A stretch of 58,796 nt of DNA from 2-01-FULL-39-28 sp964436165 (GCA_964436165.1 CAYTBY010000004.1:1-58796); one strand, 5' to 3'; counted from the first letter of the stretch, positions 7,699 through 16,771 are shown. The notes: generated from the sequence alone by a model not told the origin. Translations and numbers: made by a program.

Positions 7699-8496
7699 TT
7701 ATATCGTAATTCTTTCTGCCTTAATATCATATTCTTCAATCCTGAAAAAGTTAGTCTTCTTTAAAATCCAGAATATTGCCATTCCCAGAAACACACTTAG
7801 CCAAATAAATATCCAGCCGACTCCCCATAATACCAGAAACAGTCCAAAGGCCAAGGCCGGTGGAGCATATTGGAAATAAGGCTCCAAAAAAGAGTTAGCT
7901 TGCCCGACTAATTCCTTAGTCGCCTGATTCAAGACCAGCTCTTTTTGCTGAGGAGTTGCTTCGGCTAACTGGCCGCCCAGAGTTTGTTCAATGATAGTTT
8001 TAATAAAAATCTCGCTTGATGACGGCAATTGCTGGATATTTTTAAAACTTTCTATGGCCGGGCTTCCATAAGCGGCAAAAGAAACCAGAACAAACAATCC
8101 CAACACCAAACTAGGCAAACTTTTCCTAATCAATAACCTGGAATTCATTTTTATTCTCTCCCGCATTTCTCCGGAGACCAAATCATCGGCATGAATGAAC
8201 AGTAGGATCAGTATTGTAACTCCCACAAGATTAAAATTAGAAACACCGAACATTACAAAATACATCAGACCGACGATCCCGCTCAATATAATTCCCTCTT
8301 TCTTGCCCCTAAAGCATAGAAAACCGAGAGATAAAATTGATATTAATACCGTTAAGAGGGCGCCGAAGATACCGAAATAGCTGGAATTGCTCTCAAAAAG
8401 CGGAACCGAAAGCCACATTCTTGCACTCGCCCACATCCAAAAGCTGGCTACCGCCACCAGCACGCACCACAATATAAATTTATTCGTTTTGGACAT
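7699..8496 (-). CDS. Polytopic membrane protein, unknown function
   Basis: This 265-aa protein has about six hydrophobic segments: one at the N-terminus, three between residues 40 and 105, one near 130-150 and two near 215-250. A soluble, mostly helical stretch (about 150-210) lies between them. No catalytic motif is visible. It is on the same strand as dnaJ, upstream of it and separated from it by an AT-rich repeat. It ends in an acidic, likely cytoplasmic tail. I do not recognise the family. Confidence 0.6.
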   Translation of the reverse strand: MSKTNKFILWCVLVAVASFWMWASARMWLSVPLFESNSSYFGIFGALLTVLISILSLGFLCFRGKKEGIILSGIVGLMYFVMFGVSNFNLVGVTILILLFIHADDLVSGEMRERIKMNSRLLIRKSLPSLVLGLFVLVSFAAYGSPAIESFKNIQQLPSSSEIFIKTIIEQTLGGQLAEATPQQKELVLNQATKELVGQANSFLEPYFQYAPPALAFGLFLVLWGVGWIFIWLSVFLGMAIFWILKKTNFFRIEEYDIKAERITI

Positions 8497-8543
8497 TATT
8501 TGGAATATTTCCCGCTTCCGCCTTATTAATAAATCTCGCTCTC

Positions 8544-8667
8544 GGCTATTGTCTTTCGCTACCGTTCGCTCGCCCAGCGAGCTCGCTCACTGCTTTTCGT
8601 CGCTACCTCTCTCGAAGACTCGAACCATGCCCGTCCGCTCCTCGAAGCGCGCGAGAAGACAATAGCC
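8544..8667. repeat. Long stem-loop element, copy 1
   Basis: Perfect 12-bp ends GGCTATTGTCTT and AAGACAATAGCC enclose a GC-rich interior beginning TTCGCTACCGTTCGCTCG. The interior layout resembles the elements at 27873 and 28398, while the terminal stems differ. It fills much of the gap between two divergent genes. Confidence 0.65.
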
Positions 8668-8743
8668 TGCGCTCGATTTTAAATTTTGAAGGCTGCGCAG
8701 AAATATTCTATTTTAAACGTCTTTTTACTCATTTTAGTTGGAT

Positions 8744-8772
8744 TTGACATTTTTCATTTATTCCAATAGAAT
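8744..8772 (+). promoter_or_regulatory. Sigma-70 promoter of the 71-aa gene
   Basis: TTGACA and TAGAAT are spaced by exactly 17 bases. The predicted start of transcription is near 8780, giving a short leader with a ribosome binding site. Confidence 0.75.
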
Positions 8773-8798
8773 AATAATGCTGTATTATTAAGGAGTGC

Positions 8799-9014
8799 AT
8801 GATGGACAGAAAAACGCTCGCATGGGTATATGATGTAGCCGGGTTTGCAAGTGCAATACTTATCGGCCTTGGAACGTCAAGCTGGCTTGTGGGAATCGGC
8901 GTACTTCTTGGCTTTGCCGCAATACATGCCGCAACTGAAAAAGTGGGACTAGATCTTTATTTACATAGCCGAGCTATTGAAAAAGCTGAGGCTTCAGCTC
9001 GTAATCTCCATTAA
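8799..9014 (+). CDS. Small membrane protein, unknown function
   Basis: This 71-aa protein has one or two hydrophobic segments (about residues 10-45) and a charged C-terminal helix. It has its own consensus promoter, an AGGAG ribosome binding site and a terminator hairpin, so it is a self-contained transcription unit and probably real. Two adjacent ATG codons exist; the second lies at the better spacing (6 bases) from AGGAG. No family is recognised. Confidence 0.65.
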   Translation: MMDRKTLAWVYDVAGFASAILIGLGTSSWLVGIGVLLGFAAIHAATEKVGLDLYLHSRAIEKAEASARNLH

Positions 9015-9031
9015 TTACGGGCTTTTTTATT
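8998..9031 (+). terminator. Terminator after the 71-aa gene
   Basis: CGTAAT and ATTACG pair across the stop codon, followed by GGGC and a TTTTTT run. The stem is short, so it is a weak intrinsic terminator. Confidence 0.5.
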
Positions 9032-9089
9032 GGCCAGGTAACAAAAATAATCAAAAACGAGAGTAATTGCTTTTGAGGAACATCCCGCA

Positions 9090-9165
9090 GGCGATTTGGC
9101 TTGGTTTTCTTAACAAATCGCCGAGGGCGAAGAAATTTTTGCCGCTGGAGCAAAAATATTCTGTT
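9090..9165. terminator. Hairpins between the 71-aa gene and dnaK
   Basis: Two hairpins lie in the convergent gap: CAGGCGATTTG with CAAATCGCC, and ATTTTTGC with GCAAAAAT. They probably end transcription of dnaK on the minus strand. The GGCGATT arm recurs at 9173. Confidence 0.4.
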
Positions 9166-9190
9166 TCCGAAAAGGCGATTACTCGAGTGA

Positions 9191-11083
9191 TTATTTTTTC
9201 TCTTCTTCTTTGGCTTCTTCGGCTTTTTGCGGTTCCTCTTTCGGTTTCTCGGCTTGCTGGGCTTGATAGAGCGACGTTCCGACCCTTTGGGCGACTTTTG
9301 AAAGTTCTTCTACGGCTTTCTTAATTTCCTCTATATTATCATTTTTTAACTCTTCCTTCAATTTTTCAACCTTAACTTTTAGTTCTTCCCTATCTCTTTC
9401 TTTTATTTTACCTGCCCCGGCCGAAGCGTCGGGGCCATCATTTTCTTTGACCATCTTTTCAGTTGTGTATATCATTGTCTCGGCCAAATTCTTAGTTTCA
9501 GCCAGCTCTTTGCGCTTGGCGTCTTCAGCCGCGTGTTTCTCGGCATCAGCGGTCATCCTTTTCTTCTCTTCATCTGTAAGACCCGATGAACCCTCAATTC
9601 TTACCGACTGCTCCTTGCCGGTGCCCTTATCTTTAGCTTTAACATTCAATATCCCGTTAGCATCAATATCAAATGAGACTTCTACTTGCGGAATACCTCG
9701 AGGAGCCGGCGGAATACCGTCGAGAATAAATCTTCCGAGGGTTTTGTTATCGTGGGCCATCGCCCTTTCTCCCTGCAAGACATGAATCTCAACCGAGGGC
9801 TGGTTATCAGCCGCGGTTGAAAATATCTGGCTCTTTGAAACAGGAACAGTGGTGTTCTTCTCTATCATTTTGGTAAATACCTGGCCCAGCGTCTCAATAC
9901 CAAGCGATAAGGGCGTAACATCGAGCAACAACACATCCCGAACCTGGCCCTGCATGATACCTCCCTGAATGGCCGCTCCGACCGCAACTACTTCATCGGG
10001 ATTTATATCTTTATGAGGTTCTTTGTCGAATAATTTCTTAACTTCTTCCATTATCAACGGCATCCTCGTCTGTCCGCCGACCATCACCACTTCGTTTATA
10101 TCCGACATTTTATATCCCGCCTCTTCGACGGTTTTCCTGGTCAATTCTATCGAACGGTCAACCAGATCTTTGACCAAACTTTCCAGTTTAGCCCTGGTAA
10201 GGGCCATATTAAAGTGCTTTGCTCCACCAGAATCAGCCGTTAAGAACGGGATATTTATTTCCGTTTGCATTGTGCTTGATAACTCGTGCTTAGCTTTTTC
10301 AGCCGCATCTTTCAAGCGCTGTATAGCCAGCTGGTCTTTTGAAACATCCACACCCTGCTCTTTTTTAAATTCATCAACTAAATAAGCTATCAGTTTTTGG
10401 TCTATATCGTCTCCGCCCAGATGAGTATCTCCGCCTGTGCCTTTTACTTCGATTGTGTCATCTCCTATTTCAAGCACCGAAATATCAAAAGTTCCTCCGC
10501 CAAAGTCATAGACAACGATCTTCTCATCTTTTTTCTTATTTAAACCGTAAGCCAAAGCGGCCGCCGTAGGCTCATTGATAACCCTTTTGACGGTTAGCCC
10601 GGCAATTTCTCCGGCATCTTTAGTCGCTTTCCTTTGAGAATCATCAAAATATGCCGGAACGGTAATTATGGCTTCAGTGATCTTTTCGCCTAACTTGTCT
10701 TCCGCGTCCTGTTTTAATTTCTGCAAAACCATTGCTGAAATTTCTGCTGGTTTATGATATTTCTCACCCATTTTAACCTCAACATCACCATGAGCGCCCT
10801 CCTTAATCTCGTAAGGTAAGAGTTTTTTATCTCTCTGAACTTCGGTATCTGAAAAACGCCGGCCGATAAGCCGTTTGACCGAATAAATGGTATTAGCCGG
10901 ATTGGTAACGGCCTGTCTCTTGGCCGTTACGCCAACGTATCTTTCGCCGTTCTTGCCAACAGCAACAACCGAAGGCGTAGTCCGCATTCCTTCTTTATTT
11001 TCCAGTATCCTCGGCTGGCCTATCTCGACCACGGCCATGGCACTGTTAGTAGTACCGAGGTCTATACCTAAAATCTTTGACAT
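9191..11083 (-). CDS. dnaK: DnaK (Hsp70) chaperone
   Basis: This is a full-length Hsp70 (630 aa). The ATPase domain starts with ILGIDLGTTNSAMAVVE and carries VYDFGGGTFDISVLE near residue 190. The substrate-binding domain and helical lid follow, and the protein ends in an acidic EEKK tail. It refolds proteins in the cytoplasm with DnaJ and GrpE. An in-frame palindromic element (9411-9436) adds the residues GPDASAGAG in the lid, around residue 550. grpE and hrcA lie upstream on the same strand, with an AT-rich repeat between dnaK and grpE. Confidence 0.97.
   Translation of the reverse strand: MSKILGIDLGTTNSAMAVVEIGQPRILENKEGMRTTPSVVAVGKNGERYVGVTAKRQAVTNPANTIYSVKRLIGRRFSDTEVQRDKKLLPYEIKEGAHGDVEVKMGEKYHKPAEISAMVLQKLKQDAEDKLGEKITEAIITVPAYFDDSQRKATKDAGEIAGLTVKRVINEPTAAALAYGLNKKKDEKIVVYDFGGGTFDISVLEIGDDTIEVKGTGGDTHLGGDDIDQKLIAYLVDEFKKEQGVDVSKDQLAIQRLKDAAEKAKHELSSTMQTEINIPFLTADSGGAKHFNMALTRAKLESLVKDLVDRSIELTRKTVEEAGYKMSDINEVVMVGGQTRMPLIMEEVKKLFDKEPHKDINPDEVVAVGAAIQGGIMQGQVRDVLLLDVTPLSLGIETLGQVFTKMIEKNTTVPVSKSQIFSTAADNQPSVEIHVLQGERAMAHDNKTLGRFILDGIPPAPRGIPQVEVSFDIDANGILNVKAKDKGTGKEQSVRIEGSSGLTDEEKKRMTADAEKHAAEDAKRKELAETKNLAETMIYTTEKMVKENDGPDASAGAGKIKERDREELKVKVEKLKEELKNDNIEEIKKAVEELSKVAQRVGTSLYQAQQAEKPKEEPQKAEEAKEEEKK
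9411..9436. repeat. Palindromic element in dnaK
   Basis: CCTGCCCCGGCCGAAGCGTC followed by GGGGCC forms a stem around CCGAAGCGTC and is read in frame. The copy in copA (26021) has the same ends. Confidence 0.65.
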
Positions 11084-11097
11084 AATTACTTAAGCTC

Positions 11098-11240
11098 CAA
11101 ATTACAAGCACCAAATTACAAATAATATCCAATTCGCCAGCCGGCGAATCAAACTCCAATGACCGAAACGTTTGGGATTTTGATCATTGGGATTTGGGAT
11201 TTATTTGGGATTTGGGATTTGTTATTTGGGATTTGTTAAA
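11098..11240. repeat. AAATTACAA / GGGATTTGG interspersed repeat
   Basis: The dnaK-grpE gap holds repeated units CAAATTACAA on one side and GGGATTTGGGATTT on the other. They can pair loosely as a long imperfect hairpin that includes a short GCCAGCCGGCG palindrome. No gene is visible here. Confidence 0.6.
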
Positions 11241-11241
11241 A

Positions 11242-11721
11242 TTATTTGATAATTTTGACTCTTGCCGGTCTTATTACTTTTCCGTGCATCGTATAACCAG
11301 GTCTGATTTCTTCTATTTTTTCTTCTGTACTTTCCTCTTGATTTTGCATTTCTGTGGTTACCGCTTCGTGTAATAACGGATCAAAACCACTACCCGCAAC
11401 ATTTATCTTCTCAACTCCGAACTTTTTTAAAAAATTGCTTAATTTATCCAAAGAACTATCAAATCCGCTAGTCCACTCCTTTAAATCGTTTGAGTCGGGC
11501 AGATTTTTTCTAGAAACCTCTATCCCATCTACCACGTCTATCAGTTCCATTATTATTCCCTCAGTAGAAAACTTCAAAAACTCTTCCATTCTCTTTGACT
11601 CATCCTTCTTATAATTCACAAAATCCGCTCGTTCTCTTTTCCAATTATTTAAATATTCGTCGCATTCTCTCTGACAAAGTTCAAGTTCTGTATTTTTTAT
11701 ATCATTATTATCTTCGCTCAT
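11242..11721 (-). CDS. grpE: GrpE nucleotide exchange factor
   Basis: This short GrpE has an N-terminal coiled coil (about residues 10-70) and the C-terminal beta domain with VEKINVAGSGFDPLLHEAV and GYTMHGKVIRPARVKI. It releases ADP from DnaK. I chose the third codon of the open frame (MSEDNN) as start, although the earlier ATG cannot be excluded. It sits between hrcA and dnaK, as in many heat-shock operons. Confidence 0.93.
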   Translation of the reverse strand: MSEDNNDIKNTELELCQRECDEYLNNWKRERADFVNYKKDESKRMEEFLKFSTEGIIMELIDVVDGIEVSRKNLPDSNDLKEWTSGFDSSLDKLSNFLKKFGVEKINVAGSGFDPLLHEAVTTEMQNQEESTEEKIEEIRPGYTMHGKVIRPARVKIIK

Positions 11722-11736
11722 AGTCAAAATGTAAAA

Positions 11737-11828
11737 TGTAAATATCGAAGTGAAAAATGACAGTTTAAAATCTTAAAATTTTTAATTTTACATTGTCATT
11801 TTAAATTTTGATTTTTAAATTTTAAATT
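11737..11828. repeat. AT-rich inverted repeat between hrcA and grpE
   Basis: AAAATGACAGTTTAAAATC and ACATTGTCATTTTAAATTT form an imperfect inverted repeat in a very AT-rich gap. It is related to the blocks at 7.6 and 31.5 kb. Confidence 0.5.
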
Positions 11829-11831
11829 AGC

Positions 11832-12578
11832 TCAAATTTGTCTTGCAAATTTTTCCTTAAACTCATCCACGATATATTTTGCCAATCCGATATTCTTTTC
11901 GTAATTCATTCTCATTGGCCCGATAATAGTCATCGTTCCGGTTTTCCTGCCGGGCAAAGGATATCTGGCTAGAATAACCGTTTCTTCTTTTATATTTTTT
12001 ATCTGATTTTCGTCACCGATCAATATTGTAATATCGTTTTTATCAAACTCGAAAAATTCACTTTCCATTCGATTGAACATTGTCTCAAAATGATCGAAGA
12101 CGCTGGCGACATTGAAAACCCGGTTGAACTCCCTGAATTCTGGAAACTCAAATAAACTTGAAAGCCCAGTTTTGTAAAAATAGTCACTGTCCTTGACGTT
12201 AGTCACCACGATATTATCTGACAGGACGGATATAATATTAGCTACCACCCTATTTAGTTCTTCGGGGTTGTTGCCGGCATCGGTTATTGCCTTGTGTATC
12301 TTCTTTTTTGTTGCTTCAGGCACATAAATTGCCGGATCAGCCATCAAGTTATCAACATAAAGACGATAGGCTTTGGTTGTTGGGACCCGGCCGCTTGAAG
12401 TATGCAAATGGGTTAGGTAGCCGGCCTTCTCAAGCTCATTCATCTCATGCCTGATCGTGGCCGAACTTAAGCTAAATGAGCCAGATTTTACAAGGGCTTT
12501 TGAACTAACCGGCTCCGGCTCCTTTATATACTCTTCTATTAAAATATTTAATAATTTCCCCTGCCTCTTCGTAAGCAT
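11832..12578 (-). CDS. hrcA: HrcA heat-shock repressor, short form
   Basis: The N-terminal winged helix (residues 1-75) contains SSATIRHEMNELEKAGYLTH, diagnostic for HrcA. The GAF-like effector domain follows and ends with PMRMNYEKNIGLAKYIVDEF. HrcA binds CIRCE operators to repress chaperone genes, and a CIRCE-like repeat lies 18 bases upstream of the start. At 248 aa it is shorter than the ~340 aa usual in Firmicutes, with a reduced middle region. TATAAT lies only 6 bases before the ATG and there is no ribosome binding site, so the message is probably leaderless. Confidence 0.93.
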   Translation of the reverse strand: MLTKRQGKLLNILIEEYIKEPEPVSSKALVKSGSFSLSSATIRHEMNELEKAGYLTHLHTSSGRVPTTKAYRLYVDNLMADPAIYVPEATKKKIHKAITDAGNNPEELNRVVANIISVLSDNIVVTNVKDSDYFYKTGLSSLFEFPEFREFNRVFNVASVFDHFETMFNRMESEFFEFDKNDITILIGDENQIKNIKEETVILARYPLPGRKTGTMTIIGPMRMNYEKNIGLAKYIVDEFKEKFARQI

Positions 12579-12584
12579 AAAAGC

Positions 12585-12614
12585 ATTATATCATAGCTGG
12601 CACTCCGAGGTCAA
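12585..12614 (-). promoter_or_regulatory. Heat-shock operon promoter (leaderless)
   Basis: TTGACC and TATAAT are spaced by 18 bases on the minus strand. The -10 box ends 6 bases before the hrcA ATG, so transcription should start at or next to the A of the start codon. Confidence 0.75.
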
Positions 12615-12623
12615 CAGTGCCAG
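12597..12623. promoter_or_regulatory. CIRCE-like operator
   Basis: The 27-bp inverted repeat CTGGCACTC-N9-CAGTGCCAG has the 9-9-9 architecture and the core GCACTC/AGTGC of CIRCE (TTAGCACTC-N9-GAGTGCTAA). It covers the -35 box of the hrcA promoter. HrcA binding here would block transcription; this is inferred from the family. Confidence 0.75.
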
Positions 12624-12627
12624 CCAA

Positions 12628-12656
12628 ATAAAAAACCACTTTCGTGGTTTTTTATT
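12628..12656. terminator. Bidirectional terminator upstream of hrcA
   Basis: AAAAAACCAC-TTTC-GTGGTTTTTT is a perfect hairpin with A and T tracts on both sides. It lies beyond the 3' end of the HMA gene on its downstream side and upstream of the hrcA promoter. Confidence 0.65.
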
Positions 12657-12693
12657 TTAACTAATTACTAGCTACTAAGCACCACCCACTATT

Positions 12694-12900
12694 CTATAAT
12701 GCTTTGTATCCTAGCTCTTCAATTGCTTTTACGAGCTGCTCTTTGGTAACCTTTGTTTCATCAAATTCAAATGTCCCGAATTTTTTTTCATAATCAACAA
12801 AAACCTCCTTAACTCCATCCATAGATGAAGTCAGCATCTGAATGCCGGTGGCGCAGGCCCCGCAATGCATGCCCTCAATTTTCATCTCGATTTTTACCAT
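12694..12900 (-). CDS. HMA-domain copper chaperone (CopZ-like)
   Basis: This small protein is a single heavy-metal-associated domain with the metal-binding motif GMHCGAC near its N-terminus. Such proteins carry Cu(I) in the cytoplasm, often to a P-type ATPase. A CopA-type ATPase is encoded at 25.3-27.8 kb. I chose the ATG at MVKIEMKIEGMHC rather than an upstream TTG. TATAAT lies about 50 bases upstream; the leader between carries two hairpins, CCCGAAGGGG and CGCGGCTTGCCGCG, that could be regulatory or palindromic repeats. Confidence 0.85.
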   Translation of the reverse strand: MVKIEMKIEGMHCGACATGIQMLTSSMDGVKEVFVDYEKKFGTFEFDETKVTKEQLVKAIEELGYKAL

Positions 12901-12977
12901 GGGTTTAATCAACTACCACGCGGCAAGCCGCGAGGAAATCCCCTTCGGGTATTATACCACAAATTTTATCCATAAAA

Positions 12978-15900
12978 CTATTTCGAAGTAACTGTCACAA
13001 TAGCAGAATTTCCTATACCGCCCTGAGCATCATGGGGTTTAGTCTGTAACTTATACGTTTTATTGGGGGCATTGGGCACTCTCCAGGCACAGGTGTACGG
13101 CAATGTAGTATCACCGCACATAAAGTTATTATTGACGTAAAAATCTACCTGAGTGACACCGACATTGTCTGAGGCATCGGCTGAAATTATCACGGTAGAG
13201 CCACCCGTTACAAAAGTATTGTTAAGCGGATAAGTTATAACAGAGGTCGGGACTATTGAATCAGCATATACATTATAGATAACCCCGATATTTTGAGGAC
13301 TATTTGAGGCATTTGGATCGACGAAGCTTACAGAACACGAATATATGCCTAAACTCATAGTATCCACGGAAACATATACCTGCCCACTACCGCCAACATT
13401 CATACTGCCAGAGGAAGGAGTAACATGGCACCAAGGCTGGTTAGCAGTTGCAGTCCAATTAAGAATTCCCGTTCCGGGATTGGATAAAGTCACCTGCTGA
13501 GATGCCGGCGGCGGAGCGTTATTCATGCCGGTAAAAATAACCGAATCGGGGTTTAAATTAATAACCGGAATTGGAATCAGAATATCTACAACAAATGACC
13601 TTGGCAATGAGGTGGTTGAATTGCCTGCAGAATCATATGCTTTTACCGTCCAGACATTCGTACCGTTGTCGGCAGAAGTTATCGACCAGGAAAAATTAGA
13701 AAACTCGTATTTATTATAACCGCTGGAATAAGACCTGGAATCGTAATAAACCCCATTTTTATAAAGCTCGACTTTAGTTATTTTATCTGTGCCGGACGAG
13801 GCATAAGCGTATATGGTAACGGTTTTATCATTCTTATAAACCGAATTTTCTTCAGGAGATACAATGGAAGCGGAAAGCGGCGGTATTGGCGGTAAAACAG
13901 TTATATATCTGATAACATAGTCTTTTAGGGAATTACTGTCCGTAGCCCGGGCAATTATTCTATAATTTCCCGGCTTATTGTATACGCACTGCACATTTTC
14001 GTAACCGGAGCAGTAATCGCCGGCGATATAAGTTGATACCGTTGCCCCGTCAAAAGCCTGGGTTGTGGCGCTGACGTTAACCGTCAAAGGCGCCTGACCG
14101 CTACTTTGGTCAATGTTTAAACCGATAATCGGCGGAGTACCGACAGCGCCGCCGGTCCGTACAATCACTGATTTTCGTTCTGATTGCTGAAGCTGGGTAT
14201 CTATACCATCAGCTCCGACCCTAAATACTCCCTGGCTTGGAAAAGTATAAGTAGCCGAAGAACCAGTATAACAACAATTAAAATATGCATTATCGGGAAT
14301 TCCGATACCGGCCGTAACAAAACCCCAGGCTGTTAACCCGCTATCCGGATCAGTCAGGGGATAATTAATTGAGTAGGTGGTGCCACTTACCGACGTTGCC
14401 GTTAATATTCCATAAGGAGGGCCGGCTAAAGTTACATCGGGATTTATATTAAACTGGGTCTGAGCAATTACGCCCCCTCCGCGTCCGTCCCTGGAAGAAA
14501 TTTGATACGTTGCCAAACCGGGTCGTTCCAACCTGGGAGCTGTAAAATATATATAATTTCCGGTCGGCAAAGGAAAAGCTTTTCTTAAGGCCCAGCCCAA
14601 AAGATCAGTTGTGGAAACATATTGTGATCCGAACGATTGTTTAAACGTTCCTTTAGAAATTAAATCCCCGTCCTGGTCAATCGTGTCAGAGAAAATTGTA
14701 TATTGGGTTCCGGCATTACCTATCACGTATTGAGGCATGAGCATCACTGGAAACTGATTTAAAACGGGATTGGAATTGAACGAATTAGTAAATAATTTAT
14801 TCAGATTTAACCGGCCACCGGATGAAGTAAGGGCCGCCAAAGATGAAACCGTATCATAACTCTGGGGATGAAGAACAGCATCTCGAACCTGCTCTGCGCT
14901 TAGACCCGGGTAAAGATGCAATAACGCCGCAACCGCTCCTGTCACATGGGGCGCTGCCATTGATGTTCCGGATAAAAATGAATACCCGCTCGGATCGCAA
15001 TAGTAGCAAGTACCGGTCGGGACGGTTGAGAGAGTAGACATTCCCGGCGCAGCAATATCGACAGTAGCATATCCATAATTAGTAAAATAAGCTCCGGCAT
15101 CATTAGCATCCGTTGCTAAAACAGATATTATTCCCCTTCCATCAAATGAGGCAGGATAACTTGGCGTTATATCCGTGTTTAATGCGTTATTACCCGAAGC
15201 CGCAACATTAATTATTCCCAGATCTTCCACCTGCGACATCGCATCTCTTAAAGCCTGACCATGGGTCGGGCTTGCCCAGGAATTATTCGCAACCCGAATA
15301 TTAACTCCGGATTGTTTTAAGTCGGCAATTTTTTGAAAAGCTAAAACTGCATCCGAGGTCATCCCGTTTCCGTAAGAATCCAGAAATTTAACGGCCATTA
15401 GCTTTACATTCCAGTTAATGCCGGCCATACCAATCAAATTATTGGCCGCCGCTCCGATCGTGCCGGCTATATGGGTGCCGTGTCCATAGTTATCTTGTCC
15501 GCCAAAATTACATGTCCCGAGAATGCACGTAAAACCGTGATTACCGCCGGTATCTGACCACAAATTACTTTGCAAATCGGGGTGATTGTAATCTATGCCT
15601 GAATCAACAACTGCAACCACCACATCCGATGCATCATTCTGAACCGCCCATGCCAAAGGCGCCGAAATCTTGGTCATATCCCACTGCTGTAACCAAAGGG
15701 GGTCATTTGGCGGAATATTGGGTGTAGGTGTCGGGATAGGTGTTGGAGTTGGAGTAGGTGAGGGTGAGGGAGTGGGGGTCGGCGTAGGCGTCGGCGTTTC
15801 ACTGGGCGTAGGCGTTGGAGTAGGAGTCCTTTTGGGAGCAATTGCTCTGTATACATAATTATAGCTTACCTGATCGATACTAGAATCTTTATTGAGCTTG

Positions 15901-16400
15901 CCGATAATTTGTTTTAAATCTGAAAAACTAGGATCTGATTCATCTTTATCAATGCCATTATTCTTCAAAATCGTTGACGGCCCGTCAAAAGTAATCATAT
16001 ACCAGCCAAAGACATCGGCATTAGGATTGGATTTACTGTTCGGCTTAACCAATTTCTTAAAACTGACAACCTTTTTAACCTTATTGGCCTCGGAAAGAGA
16101 TGAGAGTCCTGATGTACTGATATTCCCCTCTTTAACCTTGTTTCTGGCCGATAATTTCACGCGAACCAATACTTGATTCGAAGAATATTCTGTATCGGAA
16201 TTACTCTTAACGGTTTGTGAGGCCAGAGCCGCATTGATTTTAAGAAACTTTAGGGATGCCCAGGATCCCGATATGGCAACGGATAAAAAGGCTGAGAAAA
16301 CGACCAGAATCGCCAAATGGGTAGCTAAAGACCATGAACTCTGGTGCCATTGGTTATACCAGCCTAATTTATTGCAAAAGTAATTATGCAGTTGTTTCAC
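12978..16400 (-). CDS. Secreted subtilisin-like serine protease, multidomain
   Basis: The start codon is GTG. A hydrophobic segment at residues 24-46 acts as signal or anchor. A propeptide-like region (about 70-185) and a Pro/Thr-rich linker (about 192-228) precede the peptidase S8 domain. The catalytic triad is visible as D266 (VVDSGID), H307 (GHGTH) and S480 (SGTSMAAPHV). Beyond the protease are PKD/Ig-like domains, a segment of the form SGILNW-type BACON repeats (NPGTGILNWTATANQPW), and a final Ig-like domain. At 1,140 aa it is far longer than plain subtilisins and is probably exported and held at the surface. The linker is encoded by a GT-rich minisatellite. Confidence 0.9.
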   Translation of the reverse strand: MKQLHNYFCNKLGWYNQWHQSSWSLATHLAILVVFSAFLSVAISGSWASLKFLKINAALASQTVKSNSDTEYSSNQVLVRVKLSARNKVKEGNISTSGLSSLSEANKVKKVVSFKKLVKPNSKSNPNADVFGWYMITFDGPSTILKNNGIDKDESDPSFSDLKQIIGKLNKDSSIDQVSYNYVYRAIAPKRTPTPTPTPSETPTPTPTPTPSPSPTPTPTPIPTPTPNIPPNDPLWLQQWDMTKISAPLAWAVQNDASDVVVAVVDSGIDYNHPDLQSNLWSDTGGNHGFTCILGTCNFGGQDNYGHGTHIAGTIGAAANNLIGMAGINWNVKLMAVKFLDSYGNGMTSDAVLAFQKIADLKQSGVNIRVANNSWASPTHGQALRDAMSQVEDLGIINVAASGNNALNTDITPSYPASFDGRGIISVLATDANDAGAYFTNYGYATVDIAAPGMSTLSTVPTGTCYYCDPSGYSFLSGTSMAAPHVTGAVAALLHLYPGLSAEQVRDAVLHPQSYDTVSSLAALTSSGGRLNLNKLFTNSFNSNPVLNQFPVMLMPQYVIGNAGTQYTIFSDTIDQDGDLISKGTFKQSFGSQYVSTTDLLGWALRKAFPLPTGNYIYFTAPRLERPGLATYQISSRDGRGGGVIAQTQFNINPDVTLAGPPYGILTATSVSGTTYSINYPLTDPDSGLTAWGFVTAGIGIPDNAYFNCCYTGSSATYTFPSQGVFRVGADGIDTQLQQSERKSVIVRTGGAVGTPPIIGLNIDQSSGQAPLTVNVSATTQAFDGATVSTYIAGDYCSGYENVQCVYNKPGNYRIIARATDSNSLKDYVIRYITVLPPIPPLSASIVSPEENSVYKNDKTVTIYAYASSGTDKITKVELYKNGVYYDSRSYSSGYNKYEFSNFSWSITSADNGTNVWTVKAYDSAGNSTTSLPRSFVVDILIPIPVINLNPDSVIFTGMNNAPPPASQQVTLSNPGTGILNWTATANQPWCHVTPSSGSMNVGGSGQVYVSVDTMSLGIYSCSVSFVDPNASNSPQNIGVIYNVYADSIVPTSVITYPLNNTFVTGGSTVIISADASDNVGVTQVDFYVNNNFMCGDTTLPYTCAWRVPNAPNKTYKLQTKPHDAQGGIGNSAIVTVTSK
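15715..15830. repeat. Minisatellite encoding a Pro/Thr linker
   Basis: GGTGTTGGAGTT-like hexamers encode PTPTPTP on the minus strand. The same repeat type recurs four times in the 1,624-aa gene. Confidence 0.8.
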
Positions 16401-16576
16401 GGGATACTAAATTATTGCAAATCAAAAATGCGTTAATAGAACGCAAAATTATAATCACAACATTATGTTAACCGCCATATAGCTATTCTATTATTTTAAT
16501 AATAAACAGAAAAACAACGTTATCCACTCCGTCGCTTATACTCTTTAATACCAGACTCAACCAATATCCACATACG

Positions 16577-16594
16577 GTTATGATATATCATAAT
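16577..16594. promoter_or_regulatory. 18-bp palindrome, one-base variant
   Basis: GTTATGATATATCATAA is the palindrome seen as a cluster at 35-37 kb; here the last base is T instead of C. It lies 10 bases past the 3' end of a truncated gene remnant, in the 370-base gap upstream of the subtilase. Confidence 0.6.
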
Positions 16595-16604
16595 TCTTCC
16601 CCGC

Positions 16605-16709
16605 CTAGCGGTCTTGCTCTGAGAAATTTAAAGGAGATTTTTGGATATAATTCCGTAAAATAGCTTCGCTATCACGAGACCGTTGTTGTTTTAATTCTTC
16701 GTTTTCCAT
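16605..16709 (-). pseudogene. Remnant of an N-terminal YIxxS domain gene
   Basis: The frame encodes MENEELKQ...NYIQKSP...EQDR and stops. It matches the start of the small N-terminal domain found at 24.5, 35.9 and 36.6 kb, but it is interrupted by palindromic inserts (GATAGCGAAGCTATT and a CTCAGAGCAAG unit) and cut short. A shorter trace of the same start (MPNQD) lies near 16765. Apart from this and the palindrome, I see nothing in the gap 16401-16771. Confidence 0.6.
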
Positions 16710-16771
16710 ACTACTTACTACCGACTACTTGCTACATACTAATTTTGGTCTTGGTTGGGCATTGTTGCGGC

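Noticed and set aside
8387..8665. 92-aa frame and others across the long stem-loop at 8.5 kb.
   Set aside because: They read through a palindromic element and have no initiation signal.
15670..15858. Val/Gly-repeat frame opposite the subtilase linker.
   Set aside because: It is the antisense of a Pro/Thr minisatellite; same for the frames at 54428 and 55928.
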